Source: REEB506 sp049317545 (GTDB lineage: Bacteria > Pseudomonadota > Alphaproteobacteria > Caulobacterales > Aquidulcibacteraceae). Taken from it: a stretch of 5,076 bases of DNA. The notes beneath the pieces were generated by a model, which saw only the letters and a program-made list of their open reading frames with translations, made no database searches and was not told where the DNA came from. How positions within the stretch are numbered: position 1 is the stretch's first letter; each line of letters opens with the position of its first letter. Location of the stretch: positions 1 to 5,076 of the forward strand of contig JBMOIB010000186.1 in the NCBI GenBank assembly GCA_049317545.1, written 5' to 3'. Below are positions 1 through 5,076 of this stretch, piece after piece. The position numbers and the translations under genes are program-made.

Positions 1-137
1 ACTACATCTACTCGACCGTGATGCGTATTGCCGGCGGCGCCGACGAGGTCCTGCGCAACCAGATCTCGGAGCGCGTGCTTGGGATGCCCGCGGATGTCCG
101 TTTCGACAAGGACGTTCCGTTTGATCAGTTGAGCTGA
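1..137 (+). CDS. Acyl-CoA dehydrogenase, C-terminal fragment (5' end outside window)
   Basis: Reading from base 3, 44 codons run to a TGA at 135-137. The peptide contains IAGGADEVLRN followed by ISERVLGMP, which matches the last helix of the acyl-CoA dehydrogenase C-terminal domain (family pattern: GG-x-x-E-I-x-R-N-x-I-x-E-R-x-L-G-L-P). Enzymes of this family are FAD-dependent cytosolic flavoproteins that oxidise acyl-CoA to trans-2-enoyl-CoA and pass electrons to ETF. The position that carries the catalytic glutamate in medium-chain acyl-CoA dehydrogenase (the E of YEGT) is glycine here, so the base must lie elsewhere, as in the isovaleryl-CoA dehydrogenase type, or in a partner subunit. About 20 residues follow the LGMP motif, ending in a short acidic/hydrophobic tail. 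The gene is convergent with the CoA ligase and is a paralogue of the dehydrogenase at the right edge. Family is confident; substrate is unknown because most of the gene is missing. Confidence 0.88.
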   Translation, partial: YIYSTVMRIAGGADEVLRNQISERVLGMPADVRFDKDVPFDQLS

Positions 138-194
138 GCGCGGAGAAGCCTCAACGCCAACGTCCGCCGATCGACGAGATGCGCGCGGCGAGCC

Positions 195-1685
195 TCAAGC
201 GGCGCGCCGGCGTGCGCGCGCCGCTTCGCTGAGGGGCGCGACGAGGTCCTTCTTCAGAACCTTGCCATTGGGGTTGAGCGGCATGTCGTCCATGACGACG
301 AGCGTCCGCGGAATCTTGTTGTCGGCGAGACGGTCGCGGCAGAAGGCGATGATGTCGTCCGACGAAGCTGACTGTCCGGGACGGAGCGTCACGGCCGCGG
401 CGACGTCTTCGCCGAGAACGTCGTGCGGCACGCCAACGACCGCGGCCAACTGAACCGCCGGATGTTCGTGCAGCACGGTTTCGATCTCGAGCGGGGTGAT
501 GTTGTATCCCCCGCGGATGATCAGTTCCTTTGAACGGCCCGCCAGGATGAGGTCGCCGTCATCGTCGACGAATCCAAGATCACCAGTTTTCGTCCAGCCG
601 CCCTTGAAGCTCGCGGCCGTCGCCTCCGGGTCGTTCCAGTAGCGGCGGGGGTGCCGTTGCCAGCCGTAGATCTCGCCGATGACGTTCGCCGTCGTGACGA
701 GGACGCCATTCTCGTCGCGGATTTGCATGTGCTCAGGCATTTTGCCGACGCAGCCCGGCTTGATGACCTGCTCCTGGCTCGTCGTGCCGATGCCGACGCC
801 GCCCTCCGACATGCCGTAGCTGTTGCGAAGGCGAACGTGCGGCCAGAGCGCAGCGGCGCGCATAACGGAATCGTGCGGCAACGGCGCCGTTCCGGTCATC
901 AGGTATTTGACATCCTCGAAGCCATAGTTCGCCACGTCGGGATGATCGAGAATGAGGCGAAGCATCGACGGGACGAGGTACACGAGGTTGGGACGCTTGA
1001 TGCGCACCAGCTCGAGAAATTCCTTCGGGTCGAACTTGGGCTGTGTGATCGCTGTGGCGCCGCCGCGGGCGGGCAGCATGACGATGCCAAGATTGCCGCC
1101 CGAGCCCGTCAGCGGCAACGCGCTCAGCGTCGAGCGCGAACGGTCCATGTTCGTGCCCGTAACGCCGGCGGCCAGATCCGGGTGGCTAACGACGACGCCC
1201 TTGATCTTGCCCGTCGTCCCTGACGTCGCGAGGATCTCGGCGTCGGCTTCGGGGTCGAGGCTGTCCTGGTCGGGCAGCGCCTCGATGTTGCGCGGCATGT
1301 CGCCGGGCCGCCAAAGGCCGCTAAAGGGGATTCCTTCGAGGGCTTCTGGAACGTCGGTGATGCACCATTTCGGCGTTGTCAGGGCCGCATAGTCGACGAT
1401 TTCCTTGCGGCTGAGGCGCGTATTGATCGGGCAGGCGATTCCGCCGGCGCGAAAAACCGCAAACACGGCGATAGCCATTTCCACGGCGTGCTGGTTCGAG
1501 ATCGCGAGGAACACGCGGTCACCCGGGTTCAGACCTGCAGTGGCGAGGCCGCCGCCGACCTCATCGGTCTCGCGGTCCCATTGCGCGAACGTGATCTGGC
1601 GGCGAATGTCGTCATGGGCGATATCGTCGCGCTGATGGATCGCACGGATCCTCAGCGCATCGCTGATCCGCCGCACTTGCGTCAT
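195..1685 (-). CDS. AMP-dependent acyl-CoA synthetase/ligase (class I adenylate-forming enzyme)
   Basis: This 496-residue protein is predicted to activate a carboxylic acid with ATP to an acyl-AMP and then form the CoA thioester, in the cytosol. The core motifs appear in order. A3 phosphate loop TSGTTGKIKGVVVSH is at about 154-168. A5 YGMSEGG is at about 290-296. A7 TGDLGFVDDDG is at about 367-377, with the ribose-binding Asp. The A8 hinge GRSKELIIRGGYNITPLEIE is at about 383-402. A10 NPNGKVLKK is at about 471-479, with the catalytic lysine at about K475. The phosphate loop has Ile where most members have Pro (TGxPKG). The length is slightly short for the family (usually about 500-560) but all motifs are present. 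The ATG is supported by AAGGGGA five bases upstream; the frame upstream closes at a TAG (1724-1722) with no other ATG, GTG or TTG. The Arg/Ala-rich C-terminal tail is encoded by an inverted repeat. It is divergent from the dehydratase operon, so it probably supplies the CoA ester used there. Substrate (fatty, aromatic or alicyclic acid) cannot be read from sequence alone. Confidence 0.93.
   Translation of the reverse strand: MTQVRRISDALRIRAIHQRDDIAHDDIRRQITFAQWDRETDEVGGGLATAGLNPGDRVFLAISNQHAVEMAIAVFAVFRAGGIACPINTRLSRKEIVDYAALTTPKWCITDVPEALEGIPFSGLWRPGDMPRNIEALPDQDSLDPEADAEILATSGTTGKIKGVVVSHPDLAAGVTGTNMDRSRSTLSALPLTGSGGNLGIVMLPARGGATAITQPKFDPKEFLELVRIKRPNLVYLVPSMLRLILDHPDVANYGFEDVKYLMTGTAPLPHDSVMRAAALWPHVRLRNSYGMSEGGVGIGTTSQEQVIKPGCVGKMPEHMQIRDENGVLVTTANVIGEIYGWQRHPRRYWNDPEATAASFKGGWTKTGDLGFVDDDGDLILAGRSKELIIRGGYNITPLEIETVLHEHPAVQLAAVVGVPHDVLGEDVAAAVTLRPGQSASSDDIIAFCRDRLADNKIPRTLVVMDDMPLNPNGKVLKKDLVAPLSEAARARRRAA
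197..226. repeat. Perfect 11-bp inverted repeat (hairpin, possible terminator) at the ligase 3' end
   Basis: AAGCGGCGCGC at 197-207 is the exact reverse complement of GCGCGCCGCTT at 216-226, separated by an 8-base loop. The stem is almost all G/C and would be very stable. It lies in the last ten codons of the minus-strand ligase, its outer base touching the stop codon, and 59 bases beyond the stop of the convergent plus-strand dehydrogenase. That position suits a transcription terminator or mRNA 3' end for either gene. However, no T-run follows it on either strand, so it does not fit a classic intrinsic terminator. It could instead simply reflect the GC-rich Arg/Ala codons of the ligase tail. 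The repeat is certain; its function is inference. Confidence 0.6.
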
Positions 1686-1690
1686 CGCAA

Positions 1691-1697
1691 TCCCCTT
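1691..1697 (-). promoter_or_regulatory. Ribosome binding site of the CoA ligase
   Basis: The minus strand reads AAGGGGA, followed by five bases and then the ATG at 1685. A second purine run, AAGGGGGAGG (1714-1705 on the minus strand), looks closer to consensus but is about 19 bases from the ATG and has no start codon of its own, so it is unlikely to be the working site. Confidence 0.6.
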
Positions 1698-1723
1698 GCC
1701 TAGGCCTCCCCCTTCTATTACCT

Positions 1724-1735
1724 AGTTATACAACT
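1724..1735. promoter_or_regulatory. Candidate operator: imperfect palindrome AGTTATACAACT
   Basis: AGTT and AACT form inverted half-sites around a four-base centre; 10 of 12 positions are self-complementary. It sits over both candidate -10 elements in the divergent region, where one dimeric repressor (for example of the TetR or GntR type common beside acyl-CoA gene clusters) could control both directions. No regulator gene is in the window, and a 4+4 half-site palindrome is short enough to arise by chance, so this is a candidate only. Confidence 0.3.
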
Positions 1736-1741
1736 GAGATC

Positions 1742-1750
1742 AAGGGAGGG
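1742..1750 (+). promoter_or_regulatory. Ribosome binding site deciding the GTG start of the dehydratase
   Basis: AAGGGAGGG, with the core GGGAGG at 1744-1749, ends five bases before GTG at 1755. There is no ATG near the N-terminus, so this site is the main support for the GTG start. Confidence 0.75.
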
Positions 1751-1754
1751 TCGC

Positions 1755-3065
1755 GTGAGCGAAGCCAAGAGCGAGGCCGGAGCCGACGCGAAAGACGACA
1801 TCAAAAAGAGCGACGAGTGGCAAAAGGCCGTCGCCTACGAGATCACCGACGAGGACATCGAACGTCAGCGCAAGCTGATCGGTTTCGAAGAGGCCGCTGG
1901 GACGCGCGAGTACATCCAGACGGCGACGGTCGACAACATACGCAATTGGGCGCACGGCTGCGGCGACGACAACCCGCTGTTCTGCGATCCGCACTATGCG
2001 CGCAAGACGCGCTGGGGGAACGTGATCGCGCCCGGCATGATGGTCGGCCAGATCAACAAACCGATGCTCGGCGATCCTGTCCCGGACTCGATCAAGGCGC
2101 TCCGCAAGAGCCTGTTCAAAGGCATCCACGTTTTCGTTTCGGGCTCGACATGGGACTTCTATCGCCCGGTATGCCCGGGCGACACGATCTACAGCTTCCG
2201 CGGCGACGAATCCTGCGTCGAGAAACCCTCCGAGTTTGCGGGACGGTCCGTCATTTCCGTTCGCCGGGACGTGAAGGTCAATCAGCGCGCAGAAGTGGTT
2301 GCGGTGTACCGCATCCTGCGCGTGATGACGGAACGCAAGAAGGCCGTCGAAAAGGGGAAATACACCAAGATCGAGCCTGCAACGTACACGGATGAAGAGC
2401 TGCAGGCGATCGAGGATGTGTACGCGCGCGAGCATGTCCAGGGCGCGCAGACGCGCTGGTTCGAGGACGTGGAGAAGGACGACGCGCTCGGCGAGCAGGT
2501 CAAAGGTCCGCTTACGGTCACAGACGTGATCTGCTTCCATGCCGGCGGCTACGGGTTCGTGCCGTATGCGCCGACGGTCGGGCGCCTGGCGCACAAAAAC
2601 CGCAAGCGTATTCCGGCCTTCTACATCAAGAACGAGCACGGCATTCCCGACGTCGCCCAGCGCCTGCACTGGGATCCGACCTGGGCGCAGGCGATCGGCA
2701 ATCCGATGGCCTATGATTACGGCGTGATGCGCGAGAACTACCTCTGGTCGTACCTGAACGACTGGGCCGGTGATGACGCCATAATTACGCATTTGCACGA
2801 CGAGATTCGGAAATTCAATTACATGGGGGATGTGCAGCGTGTGGCGGGTCGCGTGCTCTCCAAGCGCGTCGAGAATGGCCAGTCGCTCGTCGATGTGGCC
2901 GTCACCTTCACCAACCAGCGCGACGAAGAGACGGTGCGCGCCAATGCGACGATCGCGCTTCCGAGCAAGCAACGGTCGCTCCCGCTTTATCCGCCGGTTC
3001 CGGACGAATTGGCCGAAAAAGCCGTGCGAATGATGGCGCGGCACTGGCAATTGGGCGGCGATTGA
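1755..3065 (+). CDS. FAS1-like / MaoC two-domain (double hot-dog) acyl-CoA dehydratase
   Basis: This 436-residue protein probably hydrates or dehydrates an enoyl-/3-hydroxyacyl-CoA in a beta-oxidation-like route. Residues 1-26 form a charged, probably flexible leader. The N-terminal half (about 27-200) resembles the MaoC_dehydrat_N/FAS1-like dehydratase fold and holds GDDNPLFCDPHYA at 70-82, then TRWGNVIAPGMM at 85-96, the classic hot-dog substrate-loop region. The C-terminal half (about 235-405) looks like a second hot dog, with LTVTDVICFHAGG near 253-265 and KFNYMGDV near 353-360. In the canonical hydratase-2 motif (G-D-x-N-P-L-H) the histidine is replaced by Phe76, and the C-terminal half shows no D-x-N-P-x-H copy either. 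Phe, Tyr or Trp at this place is, to my knowledge, usual in the FAS1-like subgroup, so activity is not excluded. The GTG start is supported by a strong ribosome binding site. It is the first gene of the operon; its stop overlaps the next start (TGATG). Family is confident, exact reaction is not. Confidence 0.88.
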   Translation: MSEAKSEAGADAKDDIKKSDEWQKAVAYEITDEDIERQRKLIGFEEAAGTREYIQTATVDNIRNWAHGCGDDNPLFCDPHYARKTRWGNVIAPGMMVGQINKPMLGDPVPDSIKALRKSLFKGIHVFVSGSTWDFYRPVCPGDTIYSFRGDESCVEKPSEFAGRSVISVRRDVKVNQRAEVVAVYRILRVMTERKKAVEKGKYTKIEPATYTDEELQAIEDVYAREHVQGAQTRWFEDVEKDDALGEQVKGPLTVTDVICFHAGGYGFVPYAPTVGRLAHKNRKRIPAFYIKNEHGIPDVAQRLHWDPTWAQAIGNPMAYDYGVMRENYLWSYLNDWAGDDAIITHLHDEIRKFNYMGDVQRVAGRVLSKRVENGQSLVDVAVTFTNQRDEETVRANATIALPSKQRSLPLYPPVPDELAEKAVRMMARHWQLGGD

Positions 3066-3862
3066 TGGGCGAGGAAGTCCTCATCGAAAATGATGGCGGC
3101 GTTCGGATCATCACGCTGAACCGCCCCGATCGGCTCAATGCGTTGACGGCATCGCTTATGGGACCTCTCGCGGATGCCTGCGCGGACGCCGCGCGTGATC
3201 CCGCCGTCGGGTGCGTCGTCGTGACGGGCGCCGGCCGGGGATTTTGCGCCGGAGGCGACATTAAGGACGGCGGCTCCGAACGCAGCGTGACGCCGGCGAA
3301 CCCGGAAACCGGGGGGCGCACCGAACAAGGCTTTGCAAGGCTGCGCGGTTTCATGGAGACATCGCGACTTCTCCATGAAATGGGCAAGCCGACGATCGCG
3401 ATGGTCAATGGTCCGGTGGCTGGGGCTGGCATCGGGATCGCCGGCGCCTGCGACCTTCGGTTCGCCGGGCGCTCGGCGACGTTTCTCGCCGCCTTCGACC
3501 GGATCGGGGCTGGAGGCGACTTCGGATCGACGTGGTTCTGGACGAAGATCGTCGGTACGGGCGTCGCGCGGGAGATTTTCTTTCTCGGCGAAAAGCTCTC
3601 CGCGGAAGAGGCCTTCGCGAAGGGCGTCTATACACGCCTGTTCAACGACGATGCGCTGCGGGCGGAGACGCTCAAGGCGGCCCATCGGCTCGCCAACGGA
3701 CCGCGCATGGGGTTCCGCTACATGAAGCAGAACCTCAACAATGCGGAGGACTGGGCCTTCGAAGCATCCCTCGATGCCGAAGCGCTCAACATGACGCTGT
3801 CCACCCAGGCGACGGCGCAGATTTTCCGTGAGCAGAGCAAATCGAAGCCGGGCGAGAACTGA
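3065..3862 (+). CDS. Enoyl-CoA hydratase/isomerase (crotonase) family protein
   Basis: This 265-residue protein has the normal length and fold signature of the crotonase superfamily, which acts on acyl-CoA thioesters in the cytosol through an oxyanion hole. LNRPDRLNAL is at 18-27. The first oxyanion-hole loop GFCAGGDIK is at 59-67 and the second, NGPVAGAGIGIAGACDL, at 115-131. The C-terminal part carries the family's GEKLSAEEAFAKGVY segment at 175-189. Aligned by eye to rat mitochondrial hydratase, the two catalytic glutamates (Glu144, Glu164) fall on Gly124 and Phe144, so it lacks the standard hydratase pair. Asp152, in GGDFGSTW, sits where isomerase-type members (PaaG, dienoyl-CoA isomerase) carry an active-site Asp. 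It is therefore more likely an isomerase or other crotonase reaction than a plain hydratase. The ATG at 3065 overlaps the dehydratase stop by one base, implying translational coupling; a TTG one codon earlier (3062) is possible but less likely. Only a weak GGGCGG precedes it. Confidence 0.9.
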   Translation: MGEEVLIENDGGVRIITLNRPDRLNALTASLMGPLADACADAARDPAVGCVVVTGAGRGFCAGGDIKDGGSERSVTPANPETGGRTEQGFARLRGFMETSRLLHEMGKPTIAMVNGPVAGAGIGIAGACDLRFAGRSATFLAAFDRIGAGGDFGSTWFWTKIVGTGVAREIFFLGEKLSAEEAFAKGVYTRLFNDDALRAETLKAAHRLANGPRMGFRYMKQNLNNAEDWAFEASLDAEALNMTLSTQATAQIFREQSKSKPGEN

Positions 3863-3884
3863 CGATCGAGCGGGGCGTCGAGCG

Positions 3885-3890
3885 AAGGAG
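3885..3890 (+). promoter_or_regulatory. Ribosome binding site deciding the TTG start of the second acyl-CoA dehydrogenase
   Basis: AAGGAG, a full match to the Shine-Dalgarno core, lies six bases before TTG at 3897 in the 34-base gap after the crotonase stop. The next in-frame ATG is at about 4150, deep inside the conserved N-terminal domain, so this site fixes the start. Confidence 0.8.
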
Positions 3891-3896
3891 CGAACG

Positions 3897-5076
3897 TTGG
3901 ACCTCTCTTATGGCGCAGAGGCCGAGGCGTATCGGCGAGACGTGCGCGGGTTTCTGCGCAACACGTGGAGCCCGGGCGATCGGCGGACGCGCGAACTGTC
4001 GGAGTACATCCGGGCATTCCGTCGTGCGGCGATCGAGGCCGGGTATCTGTACCGCTCCGTTCCTCGCCAGTATGGCGGGTCTGAGCAGCCCGTCGATGTT
4101 ATCAAGGCGCAAGTGATCCGCGAGGAGTTCGCGCGTGCGCGGGCCCCGATGGAGGTCGGCGGCAACGGCGTAAACATGGTCGTTCCAACTCTCCTCGAGC
4201 GCGGCACGGACACGCAGAAGGACCTGTTCATCCGCAAGACGATCGAGGGCGACTGCATCTGGGGGCAGGGCTATTCCGAGCCCGGCGCGGGGAGCGATCT
4301 CGCAAGCGTCAGGACTCGCGCCGAGCTATCCGCGGATGGCGAAAAATGGATCATCAGCGGCCAGAAAGTGTGGACGAGCCAGGGCGGCAAGGCGACCCAC
4401 ATGTTCCTGCTTGCGCGCACTGAGCCCGATGCGCCCAAACACGACGGCATCACTTATCTGCTGCTCGACCTTGCCCAGACAGGCGTCGTTCGACGCCCGA
4501 TCCGGCAGATGACTGGCGCCGACGGCGACGACACATTCTACGAGTTCTTTCTCGACAACGCCGAAACGCCGCTTTCCTGGCAGGTCGGCGAGCGCGGGCA
4601 GGGGTGGTACGTCAGCCGCACAACGCTCAAGCACGAACGGGCCGCGATTGGCGGGGCCGACGGGCTTGGCCGGCAGTTCTCGAAACTGGTGGAAGTCGCC
4701 CGCGAGACCGGACGGATCAACGACCCGCTGGTGCGCGATCGCCTTGTTCAGATCGAAGGCGCCGTCATGGCGCACCGCTACTCGAGCTTCCGCCTGTTCT
4801 CGCATCAGGCTGCAGGCGAGGATGCAGGTCCCCTGCAACTCATGATGAAGCTGCTCCTCACCGAAATCGGCCACGACATCGCCTTGCTGGCGCAAGACCT
4901 CATCGGCGAGCAAGGCATGATCGAACCGGCCGCGGGCCGCGGCGATGGTCCGCGCGGCGCGAACAAATGGCTGGAGCAGATCATGGGGAGCCTCGGCAAC
5001 TCGATCGCCGGCGGCGCCTCGAACATCCAGCGCAACATCATCGCCGAGCGGGGCCTTGGCCTGCCGCGCGATCTTG
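3897..5076 (+). CDS. Acyl-CoA dehydrogenase (3' end outside window)
   Basis: The frame stays open for 393 codons to the window edge. The start is TTG, backed by AAGGAG at ideal spacing and by the N-terminal pattern DLSYGAEAEAYRRDVRGFL, which matches the family's first helix. The helical N-domain spans about 1-120. The beta-barrel follows, with QGYSEPGAGSDLASVRT at 124-140 and WIISGQKVWTSQ at 151-162, the FAD/substrate-binding signatures. The C-terminal helical bundle runs from about 232, ending in AGGASNIQRNIIAERGLGLP at 371-390. Only the short tail, perhaps 5-25 residues, is missing. The MCAD-type catalytic Glu position (E of YEGT) is Gly372. Glu247 in LKHERAAIGG lies in the helix that carries the base in isovaleryl-CoA dehydrogenase, so it is a candidate base. 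Expected role: FAD-dependent alpha,beta-desaturation of an acyl-CoA, electrons to ETF. It is the third gene of the dehydratase operon. It resembles the dehydrogenase at the left edge, and such pairs sometimes form mixed tetramers. Substrate unknown. Confidence 0.93.
   Translation, partial: MDLSYGAEAEAYRRDVRGFLRNTWSPGDRRTRELSEYIRAFRRAAIEAGYLYRSVPRQYGGSEQPVDVIKAQVIREEFARARAPMEVGGNGVNMVVPTLLERGTDTQKDLFIRKTIEGDCIWGQGYSEPGAGSDLASVRTRAELSADGEKWIISGQKVWTSQGGKATHMFLLARTEPDAPKHDGITYLLLDLAQTGVVRRPIRQMTGADGDDTFYEFFLDNAETPLSWQVGERGQGWYVSRTTLKHERAAIGGADGLGRQFSKLVEVARETGRINDPLVRDRLVQIEGAVMAHRYSSFRLFSHQAAGEDAGPLQLMMKLLLTEIGHDIALLAQDLIGEQGMIEPAAGRGDGPRGANKWLEQIMGSLGNSIAGGASNIQRNIIAERGLGLPRDL

Larger units (their letters stand above)
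1686..1754. promoter_or_regulatory. Divergent intergenic region with overlapping promoters for ligase (-) and dehydratase operon (+)
   Basis: Only 69 bases separate the two divergent starts, so both promoters must lie here or extend into the coding ends. Bases 1715-1743 are clearly AT-richer than the surroundings. On the plus strand TTATAC (1726-1731) and on the minus strand TATAAC (1730-1725) each resemble a -10 hexamer, so the two promoters may overlap back to back. I see no good -35 hexamer 17 bases from either, which would suit an activator-dependent or alternative-sigma promoter. Starts of transcription would fall roughly 15 bases before the GTG and 30 bases before the ligase ATG. Location is secure from gene layout; the exact elements are inferred. 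Confidence 0.55.

Noticed and set aside
147..198. Direct repeat AGCCTCAA at 147-154 and 191-198 flanking the convergent gap
   Set aside because: Eight bases, no inverted repeats or transposase nearby, and no duplicated target around an insertion; most likely chance.
651..1223. A 190-codon plus-strand frame inside the CoA ligase
   Set aside because: It is antisense to conserved ligase motifs, has an Arg/Asp/Ala-rich low-complexity translation and no ribosome binding site that I can see.
1698..1707. Overlapping restriction-like palindromes GCCTAGGC and AGGCCT in the ligase leader
   Set aside because: Too short alone to call an operator; the CTAG part is reported only as a low-interest observation.
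1740..3050. A 436-codon open frame on the minus strand opposite the MaoC dehydratase, the same length as the real gene
   Set aside because: It is a mirror frame of a GC-rich gene. Its translation is Arg/Val/Ala/Leu-rich without a recognisable fold or motif, whereas the plus strand gives clear dehydratase motifs and a good ribosome binding site.
2987..3685. A 232-codon minus-strand frame across the MaoC/crotonase junction
   Set aside because: It spans two real genes on the opposite strand and shows no domain signature.
3866..3884. Short repeat TCGAGCG twice in the crotonase-dehydrogenase gap
   Set aside because: Seven bases of simple GC-rich sequence; no symmetry or spacing that would suggest a binding site.
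4326..4913. A 195-codon minus-strand frame inside the second acyl-CoA dehydrogenase
   Set aside because: It is a shadow of strong GC codon bias; the opposite strand encodes unmistakable acyl-CoA dehydrogenase signatures throughout.

Overview
The window is ordinary-looking, GC-rich bacterial DNA, almost fully coding, with strong G/C preference at third codon positions and good Shine-Dalgarno sites. Gene content (CoA ligase, FAS1-like/MaoC dehydratase, crotonase, two acyl-CoA dehydrogenases) and codon use suggest a proteobacterium, most likely an alphaproteobacterium. That assignment is an inference; there is no rRNA or other phylogenetic marker in the window.

Layout: (1) bases 1-137 hold the last 44 codons of a plus-strand acyl-CoA dehydrogenase. 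(2) A 57-bp gap follows, then a minus-strand AMP-forming acyl-CoA ligase (195-1685), convergent with the first gene. An 11-bp perfect inverted repeat lies at the ligase's 3' end. (3) A 69-bp AT-richer divergent intergenic region (1686-1754) carries a candidate operator/promoter core. (4) A plus-strand operon runs from 1755 to the right edge: a two-domain FAS1-like/MaoC dehydratase with a GTG start (1755-3065), an enoyl-CoA hydratase/isomerase family protein whose ATG overlaps the preceding stop (3065-3862), and a second acyl-CoA dehydrogenase with a TTG start (3897 to beyond 5076), cut just before its C-terminus.

Together these read as a beta-oxidation-type catabolic cluster. The ligase would activate a carboxylic acid to its CoA thioester, the acyl-CoA dehydrogenases would desaturate it, and the MaoC and crotonase proteins would hydrate, isomerise or otherwise process the enoyl-CoA. 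No thiolase, hydroxyacyl-CoA dehydrogenase, transporter or regulator gene lies in the window, so the substrate cannot be named. Several enzymes depart from textbook active-site residues (crotonase without either hydratase glutamate, MaoC without the motif histidine, dehydrogenases without the MCAD-position glutamate). This suggests a non-straight-chain substrate, but these departures also occur across known subfamilies. I found no CRISPR array, mobile element, tRNA/rRNA or defence-type system.
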